Part shown: positions 8,868 through 17,080 of the stretch, one piece after another
Numbering within the stretch: the stretch's first letter is position 1
Layout: each line of letters begins with the position of its first letter
From: an uncultured Acidimicrobiales bacterium
Lineage (GTDB): Bacteria > Actinomycetota > Acidimicrobiia > Acidimicrobiales > SZUA-35
DNA: 64,000 bases
Direction: 5' to 3'
Assembly: GCA_937976305.1 (NCBI GenBank)
Contig: CALJSB010000053.1
Span: 1 to 64,000, forward strand
Program-made: the position numbers and the translations under genes
The notes under the pieces: model-generated
Seen by the model: only the letters and a program-made list of their open reading frames with translations
Database searches by the model: none
What the model was told of the DNA's origin: nothing

Positions 8868-10415
8868 TCAGCGCTCCACGATCTTGAGTCGGACGTTGAA
8901 GAAGTTGACGACCACCGAGATCGTCAGCGAACAGGCGAGGTAAAACGCCATCCAGATGGCGAAGATCGACAGCGACCGGCCGGTCTGGTTGCCGACCGTC
9001 TGACCCACCTGGACGATGTCGGAAAACCCGACGGCGATGGCCAGTGAGGTGTTTTTGGTGAGGTTCAGATACTGATTGCCGAGCGGCGGCAAGATGATGC
9101 GAAACGCCTGAGGCAGGATCACCTTGCGGAGCATCTGCACGCGGCTGAGTCCGACCGCTTGGGCGGCCTCGGTTTGTCCCTTTGGCACCGCCAAGATGCC
9201 ACCTCGGACAATCTCGGCGATGAAGCTGCCGGTGTAGAGCACGAGTGAGAAGAACACGGCGGCGAAACCGAGGCTCATGTTGAGACCGGCGGGGCCGTAG
9301 TTGGGGAAGTTGCCGGCCTGCACGATGTCGGGACGCTTGGCATCGATGGGCCAACCGTTGCGGGGATCGCCGTCGGGGTTGTCGCCGAACTTGTCGGCGA
9401 TGACCTGGAACAGATCGCTTCCCGAGTTGATCATCCAACTCGAAAAGCCGGGCCAGATGACGAAGAAGAACAAGGCGGCGAAGGCAGCTGCGACACCGGC
9501 GAAGATGACCCGGAACCAATCGTCGTCGTCGAGCTTGGCCGTTCCGGCTGGGGTCGTGCGCTCTGCGAAGAAGTTTCGGATCCACCGAATGGCGAGAAGG
9601 ACGGCGAGTGCACTCAGCGCCGCCTGCATCGCCACCTCTGGGATGGCGCCGATCGCGTCAGAGACGGCCTGAAACGGAGCGTTGAGGAAGGCGAAGATCG
9701 GGTGGATGAACCAGCCGACGATGCCGAACACCACGATGACCCCGAGGGCAAAGAGCCCGGGATAGGTGTCCTGGCCGGTCTCGTCTTTGATGCTCTGGCG
9801 CCACTTGGCGACCTGTCGAGCGATGATCGCACCGATCAGCAGCACGGTGAGCCACTGATAGAAGCCATCGGCGATGAACACCCGGGGGATCGACACTCCC
9901 TTGTTCGAGATGTGCAACCAGCCGTTGATCGGTCCCTGCTCGGCTGCCTGTTGCACCCGGCTGAGGCCGGCGAGGAGCGCTGCAAAGATCAGGATCTGCA
10001 CCAACACCGGGATGTTGCGGAGCGTCTCGACGTAGACGTTGCCGAACTTCTTCACGACCCAGTTGTCGGAGAGGCGGGCGAGCCCGATCAGGATGCCGAC
10101 GGTGGTGGCAGCGAAGATGCCGGCAATCGCGAGTCGGAAGGTGTTGACCATCCCGACCCACAGGGCCCGTCCACCGGTGGCTGGTTCGGTGTCGATGCCC
10201 TCAGACAGGCTGATGCCGGGATCGTTGCTGAGGAAGTCAAAGCTGGTCGAGATGCCCTTGGCCCGGAGATTGTCACCGGCTTGGCGAGCCAGGAACCAGG
10301 CAGCGAAGACCACGAGGGCCAAGACCACCAACTGAAGTACCCACTTCACGACCACGGCATCGCGATAGAGCGGGGGTCGTTGTTGTTGGGTCGATGAAAG
10401 TGATGTTGCAGCCAC
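8868..10415 (-). CDS. aapQ: Amino-acid ABC transporter permease, AapQ-like
   Basis: 515 residues from the chosen GTG at 10415, which has GGGGAG six bases upstream; the longer reading to 10529 adds Pro/Ala-rich sequence and runs through the intercistronic hairpin, so it is unlikely. The start of the permease fold is seen in MVNTFRLAIAGIFAATTVGI and the coupling loop AEIVRGGILAVPKGQTEAAQA lies near the C-terminus. Between the two is an insertion of roughly 200 residues with its own hydrophobic segments. Large insertions are known in AapQ/GltJ relatives, but this one looks longer than usual. It is followed by aapM after one base. Confidence 0.88.
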   Translation of the reverse strand: MAATSLSSTQQQRPPLYRDAVVVKWVLQLVVLALVVFAAWFLARQAGDNLRAKGISTSFDFLSNDPGISLSEGIDTEPATGGRALWVGMVNTFRLAIAGIFAATTVGILIGLARLSDNWVVKKFGNVYVETLRNIPVLVQILIFAALLAGLSRVQQAAEQGPINGWLHISNKGVSIPRVFIADGFYQWLTVLLIGAIIARQVAKWRQSIKDETGQDTYPGLFALGVIVVFGIVGWFIHPIFAFLNAPFQAVSDAIGAIPEVAMQAALSALAVLLAIRWIRNFFAERTTPAGTAKLDDDDWFRVIFAGVAAAFAALFFFVIWPGFSSWMINSGSDLFQVIADKFGDNPDGDPRNGWPIDAKRPDIVQAGNFPNYGPAGLNMSLGFAAVFFSLVLYTGSFIAEIVRGGILAVPKGQTEAAQAVGLSRVQMLRKVILPQAFRIILPPLGNQYLNLTKNTSLAIAVGFSDIVQVGQTVGNQTGRSLSIFAIWMAFYLACSLTISVVVNFFNVRLKIVER

Positions 10416-10500
10416 GTAGCTCCCCAAGAGTGCGGCGGTTGGTCTGGGATGGGTGGTGAGCGGGGGAGGGGCCGAGGCCGGGGCCTCGGGAAAAGCCGAC

Positions 10501-10530
10501 CGTGGGGGCCAGTCGGAACTGGCCCCCACG
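10501..10530 (-). terminator. Strong hairpin between aapJ and aapQ (likely partial terminator)
   Basis: A perfect 13-bp stem (cgtgggggccagt 10501-10513 with its complement 10518-10530) closes a 4-nt loop. Reading along the minus strand it begins 27 bases after the aapJ stop and is followed by GTCGGCTTTT. A second GC-rich hairpin (10472-10489) follows. In ABC import operons such structures let the binding protein be made in excess of the permeases; that role is inferred. Confidence 0.75.
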
Positions 10531-10557
10531 AATCATTGCGTGTTTGAAGCGCTCAGA

Positions 10558-11748
10558 TCAGCGAGCGGGCGGTGCGAAGATCAGACCACCGGCGGTCCAC
10601 GCTGCGTTCGCCGAACCGTCGCGGGTGAGACCCACAGGGTTGAGGTTGCGAGCATAGATCTCGTCGTAGTTGCCTACCTGGCTGATCACCTGGAAGAAGG
10701 CGTCTGCGCTGAGGCCCATGGCGCTCTGGAGCTCACCTTCGCCACCGAAGAGGCGGACGATCTCGGCGTCGCCGTTGGCGAGTGCGTCATCGACGTCACC
10801 GGAGGTGACACCCTTTTCGTCAGCGATGATCGTGGCGTAGACAACCCAGTTGATCACGTCGGCCCACTGGGAGTCGTTCTGACCGTAGGTTGGGCCAAGC
10901 GGCTCCTTCGAGATCGGCGTTGCCGGGAAGATGACCCACTCTTCGCCATCAGGCTGCTGCTCAGCCTTACGGCCGACGAGACCCGAACCATCGGTGGTGA
11001 TGATGTCGCAGGCACCCGAGATGAAGTTCTCGGTCACGATGTTGAAGTCTTCGAAGGTGTTGAGGGTGATGCTGATTCCTGCGGCGGCAGCGGCATCGGA
11101 GATGTTCTGCTCGGTCGTGGTACCAGCGTTGGTGCAGACAACTGCGCCGTCGATGTCAGCGACACCGGAAGCGTTCGAGAAGCCGTCACCCTCGCGGGCC
11201 ATGAGCTGCTGGCCGTCGTAGTAGGTGGTCGGACCGAAGTCCATGCCAACGTCGGTGTCACGGCTCTGGGTCCAGGTGGTGTTGCGCATGAGCAGATCAA
11301 CGTCGCCCGTCTGGACGGCGGTGAAGCGCTCGGCTGCGGTGAGCTCCACGAAGTTCACAGCCTCGGCGTCGCCGAGAACGGCAGCGGCAACGGCACGGCA
11401 GTAGTCGGCATCGAAGCCGACCATGTTGCCCTCGGCATCAAGGGTCGAGAAGGCAACAGCGGCGCCAGAGACGCCACAGTTGAGCTCGCCACGAGCCTGC
11501 ACGGCGGCGAGCACGCCGTCGCCCTGGGTCAGTTCGACCTCGTCGCCGTCATCGGAGTCTCCGTCGTCTGAGCCGCCATCGTCGGAATCACCGTCGTCGG
11601 AGTCTCCGTCGTCTGAGCCGCCATCGTCTTGGCCGGCATCGTCGCCTCCACCGTCAGCGGAGTCGTCGTCACTGCTGTCACCGCACGCTGCAACGAGCAA
11701 CGTGAGGGCCGCAAGGAGCGCCAAAAGGCGCTTCAGCGTCATGGTCAT
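10558..11748 (-). CDS. aapJ: Amino-acid ABC transporter substrate-binding lipoprotein, AapJ-like
   Basis: 396 residues from the ATG at 11748, which has GGAGGT eight bases upstream; an earlier in-frame start at 11832 lacks such a site. A lipoprotein signal ends at Cys22 (LLVAAC). Residues 23-70 are an acidic Asp/Gly/Ser linker with five SDDGD/G units. The rest is a SBP_bac_3/AapJ-type binding protein: VQARGELNCGV, FDADYCRAVAAAVLGD, DLLMRNTTWTQSRD. It captures amino acids outside the membrane for the permeases encoded downstream. A strong hairpin follows the gene, consistent with separate, higher expression. Confidence 0.92.
   Translation of the reverse strand: MTMTLKRLLALLAALTLLVAACGDSSDDDSADGGGDDAGQDDGGSDDGDSDDGDSDDGGSDDGDSDDGDEVELTQGDGVLAAVQARGELNCGVSGAAVAFSTLDAEGNMVGFDADYCRAVAAAVLGDAEAVNFVELTAAERFTAVQTGDVDLLMRNTTWTQSRDTDVGMDFGPTTYYDGQQLMAREGDGFSNASGVADIDGAVVCTNAGTTTEQNISDAAAAAGISITLNTFEDFNIVTENFISGACDIITTDGSGLVGRKAEQQPDGEEWVIFPATPISKEPLGPTYGQNDSQWADVINWVVYATIIADEKGVTSGDVDDALANGDAEIVRLFGGEGELQSAMGLSADAFFQVISQVGNYDEIYARNLNPVGLTRDGSANAAWTAGGLIFAPPAR
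11542..11616 (-). repeat. Five 15-bp coding repeats (SDDGD/G linker) in aapJ
   Basis: The linker codes for SDDGD, SDDGD, SDDGG, SDDGD, SDDGD. The DNA units are nearly identical, so copy number may vary between strains. The encoded spacer is highly acidic and probably unstructured, holding the binding domain off the membrane. Confidence 0.8.
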
Positions 11749-11912
11749 TGTTACTACCTCCACAGTAGTTCCGGTCTGTTCGACCAGGTCCATATCGGTC
11801 TCATGGGCGGACCGAAAATGTGCGAGGGACACTAACTCCTTTTGCTGTCTTCGCGCTCGGGGAACACCGCAAATCCTTCAGCCTGTCACGCAGCGGAAAT
11901 GTAAGCGATCAG

Positions 11913-11937
11913 TCACTTTGCGTGAGACTGACCTCAC
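11913..11937. promoter_or_regulatory. Overlapping inverted repeats upstream of aapJ (candidate operator)
   Basis: In the 268-base space between aapJ and paaK, three arms alternate: TCAC at 11913, GTGA(G) at 11922 and CTCAC at 11933. They form tcac-tttgc-gtga and gtgag-actgac-ctcac, sharing the middle arm. A further imperfect palindrome (gtgagaa..tttcac) lies at 12006-12020. The position fits control of the aap operon, but no matching regulator is known to me and no clear -10/-35 pair was found. Confidence 0.3.
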
Positions 11938-12016
11938 AAAGGCTATTGGCTGCTGCGTAATGCGGTCGCGTACCGTGGCCACTGTGGGAGCTTGTTGGTT
12001 CAGGTGTGAGAATGTT

Positions 12017-13309
12017 TCACGCCCGCTGATCGATCGTTCGTTGTAACTTTCCGCCCTCGGACCGGGGGAGCGAACCGGGCTCGTTGAGCGTGACGGCAGC
12101 GCCGATTCCAAGCGATGACCGCATGGCCTCGACGACGGTCTTGACCAGCTCCGCGTCAGATGCGGTGCTGGCCGACGCAGGGTCTCGCTCGCCGCGAATC
12201 GTGAGGGTGTCGAGCGTGCCGTCTCGCTCGACGACGAGTTGGAAGTGGGGGCTGATGCCGTCGATGCCGACAAGCGTGTGTTCCACCTGGCTTGGATAGA
12301 CGTTGACCCCGCGGATCACGAGCATGTCATCAGCCCGGCCGACGACGAACGACATGCGAGCGTGGGTGCGGCCACATGGTGACGGTTCCCGGGTGAGCGA
12401 ACACAGGTCACCCGTCCAGTAGCGCAACACCGGGAACGCCCTTTTCGAAAGACTGGTGAGAACGAGCACACCGGTTTCGCCGTCGGGCAGACGCTCTCCG
12501 GTGTCGGGGTCGACGATCTCGGGAATGAAGTGGTCCTCCATGATGACCAATCCGTCTCGGTCTGCTGTTTCGCACGAGACGCCCGGCCCGAGCACTTCGC
12601 TCAGCCCGTAGATGTTCACCGCAATCATGCCGAGGCCGGTTTCGATGGCTTGCCGCGTCTCGTTGGTCCATGGTTCGGCCCCGAGGATGCCAACCCTCAT
12701 CGAGGTCGAAGGACCCTTTTCGCCCAAGAGCTCAGCGAGCGTCAGTGCATAAGACGGCGTGCAGCACATGGCTTCGGGAGCGAAGTCGTCAATGAGCATG
12801 AGTTGGCGTTCGGTGTTGCCGCCCGACACGGGGATGCAGTTGATGCCGGCTTCCTCGGCGCCCATGTGCATGCCGAGACCACCGGTGAAGAGGCCGTAGC
12901 CATAGGCGTTGTGCAACATCCAGCCTGGTTCAACGCCAGCGCCTCGAAGGCAGCGGGCCACGCATTCCGCCCACATCTCGAGGTCTTCTGCTGTGTAGGC
13001 GACGACGGTTGGTTTGCCGGTTGTGCCTGAGCTGGCGTGGACCCGAGCCAGCTCCTCTCTCGGCACCGCGAGCAAACCGAAGGGATAGTTGTCCCGAAGA
13101 TCGGTCTTCTTGAGAAACGGCATGGCGGCGAGATCGTCCAGGGACGTTGGATCGTCGATGCCATCGAGTCGCTCAGCCATGAGTGGCACATTGCTGCGCA
13201 GGTGTCGGACCGTGGTCTGGAGCCGTTCGAGCTGGAGACGCTCGAGTTCTTCTCGAGGCATCGTCTCGATCTCGCGGCGATGGAAACCTGGGGTCAGAGC
13301 TTCAGTCAC
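12017..13309 (-). CDS. paaK: Phenylacetate-CoA ligase
   Basis: 430 residues, normal for PaaK. It adenylates an aryl acetate with ATP and transfers it to CoA, the entry step of aerobic phenylacetate breakdown. The AMP-binding loop reads HASSGTTGKPTVVAYT, followed by NAYGYGLFTGGLGMHMGAE and NIYGLSEVLGPGVSCE, all typical of this family. The C-terminal domain has DDMLVIRGVNVYPSQVEH. The GTG at 13309 has GAGAGG six bases upstream. It is the last gene of a thioesterase-amidase-ligase run on the minus strand. The paaABCDE epoxidase genes are not in the window, so other aryl acids (for example indole acetate) are possible substrates. Confidence 0.92.
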   Translation of the reverse strand: MTEALTPGFHRREIETMPREELERLQLERLQTTVRHLRSNVPLMAERLDGIDDPTSLDDLAAMPFLKKTDLRDNYPFGLLAVPREELARVHASSGTTGKPTVVAYTAEDLEMWAECVARCLRGAGVEPGWMLHNAYGYGLFTGGLGMHMGAEEAGINCIPVSGGNTERQLMLIDDFAPEAMCCTPSYALTLAELLGEKGPSTSMRVGILGAEPWTNETRQAIETGLGMIAVNIYGLSEVLGPGVSCETADRDGLVIMEDHFIPEIVDPDTGERLPDGETGVLVLTSLSKRAFPVLRYWTGDLCSLTREPSPCGRTHARMSFVVGRADDMLVIRGVNVYPSQVEHTLVGIDGISPHFQLVVERDGTLDTLTIRGERDPASASTASDAELVKTVVEAMRSSLGIGAAVTLNEPGSLPRSEGGKLQRTIDQRA

Positions 13310-13341
13310 TAGAGCCTCTCTTTTGCAGTCTTTCGGGCTGG

Positions 13342-14820
13342 CTAGGGCCGCGGTGCCCTGAAGCCACCGGCGCCAGTGTCGCTCATGGCCGTCTCGAGAG
13401 CGATGGCCGCCTGCATCGTTGTTCGGTCGCCGAGATGGGGGCCGATGAGCTGGACGCCGATCGGGAGGCCCGTCTCACTGGGTGCGCCGGCAATCACGGT
13501 GGAGGGCAGGTAGACGAGCGTTGAGATTCCAGCCCAAAACAGTTGTTCGTAGTAGCCGATGGTGCGGCTGTCGCCGATGTCGATCGTCCGGTCGAACCGG
13601 TCGGCGTCATCATGAGGCCACGCCGGGGTCGGTGCCGCCGGACAAAGAACGATGTCGTAGCTCTCGAAGAACTGGGCCCACGAGCGCCGCAGATCTGACC
13701 GCTCAAGGTCGGCGGCCATCCATTCGCTGTGCGGCATGGTCGATGCCAGATTCACCTTGGTCCGCCACGTCGTTGTGTTGGGGCTCGTCGCCTCCCGCAG
13801 GGCTTGGGCCCTCACCTTTGCCGCCTCATCGGGGGAGAAGCCGGCAGGGATCGCGGACCGAAGCAGACGGATGTACACGTCGTGGGAGTAGGCGGTGTCG
13901 ACCGGAAGTGCAACGGTGTCGACGTGGGCGCCCTGTGCTTCGGCGACGGCCGCAGCTGCGGTGATCGTTGCTTGCACCTCTGGCGAGACAGCGCAGACGG
14001 ATTCCTCGGTGACGACCGCAATACGCAGACCGAACAGCGATCCTCGCCGAGGCGGTGGGAGGTCGAGACGCATGCCGGTTGCGTCTGAACCATCGGGGCC
14101 CGCCATGGTGTCGAACAACAGGGGAAGGTCGCTGGCCGACCGAGCCATTGGGCCAACCACGCTCAGGTCAATCGGCCGAAGGTTGGTGTCGAGGGCGTGG
14201 CCGGTGAGCGGGATGATGCCGTAGGTGGGTTTGTGGGCGGTGACGCCACAGAAGTGTGCGGGGTCACGGAGCGACCCACCGATGTCGCTGCCGACTTCGA
14301 CACTGGCGTAACCCGCAGCGAGCGAGACGGCACTGCCTCCCGATGAGCCGCCCGGCGTTCGCTCGGGGTCCCACGGGTTGCGAGTGCGTCCGTAGACGGG
14401 ATTGTTCGATTGCCAGTCGGCGAGAGCGACGGGCACGTTTGTCTTGCCGATGCAGATCGCCCCGGCGTCTTTGAGCCGGGCGACAACGGTCGCATCCGCA
14501 TCGGCAGAGTGGTTGGCCCTGTCTTCGAAGCCCCACGTCGATGGTGTTCCGGCGACGTCGATGCCCTCTTTGATCGTCATCGGCACGCCATGCAGCGGGC
14601 CGAGTGGCTCGCCGGCCTGCTGGCGTTGATCTGCGGTGGCAGCGGCGGCTCTCGCTTGGTCGTCGAGTCGCACGCACACGGCGTTGAGTTCGCCGTCGAG
14701 TTCGTCGATACGGGCCAGGCTCGCCTCGACGGCCTCAGTGGCGGTGATCGCACCAGAGGCAATGGCGGCAGCCGTTTCGGTCGCGGTCATGGTCCGAAGA
14801 GAAGCAGCATCTACTGACAT
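13342..14820 (-). CDS. Amidase-signature family amidohydrolase
   Basis: 492 residues. The Ser-cisSer-Lys triad of the amidase signature family is visible: the lysine in MTIKEG (about 82-87), the glycine/serine loop TPGGSSGGSAVS, and the nucleophile region GSDIGGSLRDPAHFCG. The family hydrolyses amides to acid and ammonia. GatA cannot be excluded from the fold, but no gatB or gatC is adjacent and the neighbour is a PaaK-type ligase, so a catabolic aryl-amide hydrolase is favoured. The ATG at 14820 is followed downstream by paaK after 32 bases. Confidence 0.88.
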   Translation of the reverse strand: MSVDAASLRTMTATETAAAIASGAITATEAVEASLARIDELDGELNAVCVRLDDQARAAAATADQRQQAGEPLGPLHGVPMTIKEGIDVAGTPSTWGFEDRANHSADADATVVARLKDAGAICIGKTNVPVALADWQSNNPVYGRTRNPWDPERTPGGSSGGSAVSLAAGYASVEVGSDIGGSLRDPAHFCGVTAHKPTYGIIPLTGHALDTNLRPIDLSVVGPMARSASDLPLLFDTMAGPDGSDATGMRLDLPPPRRGSLFGLRIAVVTEESVCAVSPEVQATITAAAAVAEAQGAHVDTVALPVDTAYSHDVYIRLLRSAIPAGFSPDEAAKVRAQALREATSPNTTTWRTKVNLASTMPHSEWMAADLERSDLRRSWAQFFESYDIVLCPAAPTPAWPHDDADRFDRTIDIGDSRTIGYYEQLFWAGISTLVYLPSTVIAGAPSETGLPIGVQLIGPHLGDRTTMQAAIALETAMSDTGAGGFRAPRP

Positions 14821-14905
14821 GGCCGGAAGCTAGCACTGCCCCTGAAGCTGACCCATACGAGAAGTGGCCGACGCTCGACAGATGAGCGCAGGACCGATTG
14901 CGGGG

Positions 14906-15331
14906 CTAGGCCACTGGCCCGCCGACGGTGAGGGTGCGGCCTCGCATCACGGCAATCGTTGTGCCGGCGGCATCGGTGATCACGACGTCGTGCACGTTGA
15001 GCTTGCCTCGTGCAACCACCGTCGTAGCCGTTGCGGTGAGTTCTGCGCCCAGGGGTGCCGGATTGACGAAGTCGATGTCGGCGTGGCTGGCGAAGGCCCG
15101 CTCATTGCCGGCGTTCGATGCAAAGGCCATGGCCGAGTCGGCGAAGGTGAAGAGAAAGCCGCCGTGGCAGACCTCGAGGCCGTTCACCATGTGATCGAGC
15201 ACGGTCATCGACAGAACAGCGCGGCCGATCTCGACCTCGACCAACGCCATGCCGAGCGACTGACTGGCAGCATCGCGGTCGAACATCGCTTCGGCGACAA
15301 CCATCGGATCTGGACCAACTTCGGCTCCCAT
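14906..15331 (-). CDS. paaI: PaaI-family hotdog thioesterase
   Basis: 141 residues from the ATG at 15331, the normal PaaI length; a longer frame to 15424 would overlap the divergent sodN start. The hotdog core is clear: VNGLEVCHGGFLFTFADSAM, then a strand with the substrate-side aspartate (HADIDFVNPAPLG). PaaI enzymes hydrolyse dead-end aryl-CoA thioesters to rescue CoA during phenylacetate catabolism. This fits the downstream amidase and CoA ligase genes, 85 bases away on the same strand. The divergent spacing of 91 bases to sodN probably holds both promoters. Confidence 0.85.
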   Translation of the reverse strand: MGAEVGPDPMVVAEAMFDRDAASQSLGMALVEVEIGRAVLSMTVLDHMVNGLEVCHGGFLFTFADSAMAFASNAGNERAFASHADIDFVNPAPLGAELTATATTVVARGKLNVHDVVITDAAGTTIAVMRGRTLTVGGPVA

Positions 15332-15422
15332 GTGGGCCGACCCTACTGGGAGAGCTACGATCCGCTCCAGCGCTGTCACCCGACCCGGTGGCCGCCTTTC
15401 ATCCCCGAACGAGGAGCGTTCC

Positions 15423-15881
15423 ATGACCTTTTCTCACCGCCTTCTTGCCGCCTTCGATCGGTGTGTGCCGGCTCCCGTCGCCGACGCTCACTGTGACGGT
15501 CCCTGTGGCGTCTATGACCCATCGAGCGCCCGCATTGCGGCCGAGGCTGTGTTGTCGATGACCAAGAAGATCGTTGATCTCGACATGAGTGCCGATGGTG
15601 CCCACAACACCTTCAGCCGTTTCGTCGCCATCAAGGAAGAGCAAGCCGAGATCACCAAGCGCGAGCTCAACATTCTCTGGCACGACTACTTCAAGCCGAA
15701 CCACCTTGAGGCCTACCCCGATCTCCACACCACGTTCTGGAACGCAGCCAAGCAGGCCTCCGCATGCAAGACGTCCGTCGACGTCGGTGCTTGCGAAGAG
15801 CTGATGTCGCAGATCGAAGCGATCCACCACAGGTTCTGGGAGTCCAAGGGCCGCGAGGTGCCCTGGTACACGGCTTCGTGA
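15423..15881 (+). CDS. sodN: Nickel-containing superoxide dismutase
   Basis: 152 residues including a 22-residue propeptide. Cleavage after ...PVADA leaves the mature N-terminus HCDGPCGVYDP, the nickel hook in which His1, Cys2 and Cys6 bind the metal. The helical bundle then follows (ARIAAEAVLSMTKKI onward). It converts superoxide to oxygen and peroxide in the cytoplasm. The ATG at 15423 has GAGGAG seven bases upstream. The maturation protease gene follows after a double hairpin. Ni-SOD without nearby Fe/Mn-SOD is common in marine bacteria and actinobacteria. Confidence 0.97.
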   Translation: MTFSHRLLAAFDRCVPAPVADAHCDGPCGVYDPSSARIAAEAVLSMTKKIVDLDMSADGAHNTFSRFVAIKEEQAEITKRELNILWHDYFKPNHLEAYPDLHTTFWNAAKQASACKTSVDVGACEELMSQIEAIHHRFWESKGREVPWYTAS

Positions 15882-15926
15882 CTTCGTCACGAAGCTTCGA
15901 GTTTCTTCGCTGACGCTCAGAAACTC
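15873..15926 (+). other. Twin hairpins spanning the sodN stop codon and the sodN-sodX gap
   Basis: The first hairpin is a perfect 9-bp stem (gcttcgtga 15873-15881 with tcacgaagc 15887-15895, loop cttcg) whose left arm contains the sodN stop codon. The second is an 8-bp stem (gagtttct 15899-15906 with agaaactc 15919-15926) ending six bases before the sodX start. Neither has a proper T-tract. They may stabilise sodN mRNA or lower read-through and initiation for sodX. Confidence 0.65.
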
Positions 15927-15932
15927 CCTTTC

Positions 15933-16307
15933 GTGTTTGGAAACGCCGTTGTTGAGGTTGGGGCTTGGGCTCTGCGTCGGCGGCGGCGTTTTCGCGTTAC
16001 CGGTGATTCGATGTTGCCGACGTTGACGCCCGACACCTTTGTTCTGATCGATGCCGCTCGGTCCCCGGCGGTCGATGATCTCGTCGTGGCCGTGCACCCG
16101 CAGAAAAAGATCGAGATCTGCAAGCGCGTCGCCGCTGTCCTACCCGACGGCGGTGTCGAGCTGGCCAGCGACAACGCCGCGGCTGGTCAAGACAGTCGCC
16201 ACTTCGGACCCGTGTCCCGGTCGGGGGTGCGAGGCGTCATCACCCACGTTTTCGGCTCATCCGGCGGAGGTCTAGGGTCCGCTGATGGATCTGCACCTGC
16301 GAGGTAA
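15933..16307 (+). CDS. sodX: Nickel-type superoxide dismutase maturation protease (S26 family)
   Basis: 124 residues, GTG start. A short S26 (signal-peptidase-like) protease: catalytic serine in TGDSMLPTL (about 22-30) and lysine in CKRVAAV (about 60-66), followed by the SDNAAAGQDSRHFGPV strand typical of the family. It removes the Ni-SOD propeptide so that His1 becomes the N-terminus. It directly follows sodN, as in other bacteria. The coding end overlaps the next gene by 23 bases, so the C-terminal tail (GSSGGGLGSADGSAPAR) is probably flexible. Confidence 0.92.
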   Translation: MFGNAVVEVGAWALRRRRRFRVTGDSMLPTLTPDTFVLIDAARSPAVDDLVVAVHPQKKIEICKRVAAVLPDGGVELASDNAAAGQDSRHFGPVSRSGVRGVITHVFGSSGGGLGSADGSAPAR

Positions 16308-17055
16308 GCGCGCTGTTGTCACCGGCGCGTCGAAGGGCATCGGGCGGGGCGTCGCCCGAGCACTGGCGGCCGAAGGCGTCGACGTGGTGGTCGCCGCCCG
16401 ATCCGAAGCGCAACTCTCCGCCGAGGCCGACCAGATAGCGGCCGACTTTGGTGTATCAGCCACAGCGGTGCCGTGCGATCTGTCGACCCCTGCTGGTCGA
16501 GCTGCCTTGGTCGAAGTGATCGACGGCGGTCCGCTCGACATCGTCGTGAACAACGCCGGCGCCATCCCCGGCGGTTCCCTCGACGAGGTCGACGACCAGG
16601 CATGGCGTGAGGGGTGGGACCTCAAGGTCTTCGGGTATGTCAATCTCACCCGTGCCCTCCTACCTCGACTGATCGAGCAAGGTTCGGGCGTGGTTCTCAA
16701 CGTCATCGGCTCGGCCGCCGATCGGCCGAATGCCGGCTACATCGCTGGTGCTGCCGGGAACTCGGCGCTCGTTGGATTCACCAAGGCCATTGGCGCTGAG
16801 TCGATCCGGTCTGGCGTTCGAGCCCTTGCGGTGAACCCGGGGTTGATCGTCACCGATCGGATGACGGATCTCTTGCGGCGCCGAGCCGAAAGCGAGTACG
16901 GCGACCCCAACCGGTGGGAAGAGATGATCCCGACTGATCCCGCAGCCGGCACGGTCGAGCAGGTTGCCGACGTGGTTGCGTTCTTGGTGTCTGACCGGGC
17001 GTCGCACGTGAATGCAGTTGCGCTCACCATCGACGGCGGTGCTGCAGCCAGGTAA
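16285..17055 (+). CDS. SDR-family protein lacking the catalytic lysine
   Basis: 256 residues with a classical Rossmann SDR fold: cofactor loop VTGASKGIGRGVA near residue 11, DLSTPAG, and NNAGAIPGG (about 90-98). The active-site serine is plausibly in NVIGSAA and the tyrosine in GYIAGAAGN. The lysine of YxxxK is replaced by alanine (Y-I-A-G-A). I believe a subgroup of SDRs shares such a YIAG..GN segment, so this may be a real variant family and not decay. Flow of the frame is intact and the NPG/TDRM loop is normal. Substrate unknown. It overlaps the end of sodX, and an ABC-F gene follows after 25 bases. Confidence 0.88.
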   Translation: MDLHLRGKRAVVTGASKGIGRGVARALAAEGVDVVVAARSEAQLSAEADQIAADFGVSATAVPCDLSTPAGRAALVEVIDGGPLDIVVNNAGAIPGGSLDEVDDQAWREGWDLKVFGYVNLTRALLPRLIEQGSGVVLNVIGSAADRPNAGYIAGAAGNSALVGFTKAIGAESIRSGVRALAVNPGLIVTDRMTDLLRRRAESEYGDPNRWEEMIPTDPAAGTVEQVADVVAFLVSDRASHVNAVALTIDGGAAAR

Positions 17056-17080
17056 CGGGCTGGCTCGATAGCCTGCTGCG

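Noticed and set aside
10453-11571. 372-codon open frame on the plus strand
   Set aside because: It lies antisense to aapJ and across the intercistronic hairpin. No family resemblance, and the minus-strand binding protein is clear.
11749-12016. GlnR box upstream of the aap operon
   Set aside because: Inverted repeats are present, but no GAAAC/GTNAC series at an 11-bp step like the one before amt.
13342-14820. GatA subunit of the tRNA amidotransferase
   Set aside because: The fold fits, but no gatB or gatC is near and the neighbours are aryl-acid catabolic genes. It cannot be excluded fully.
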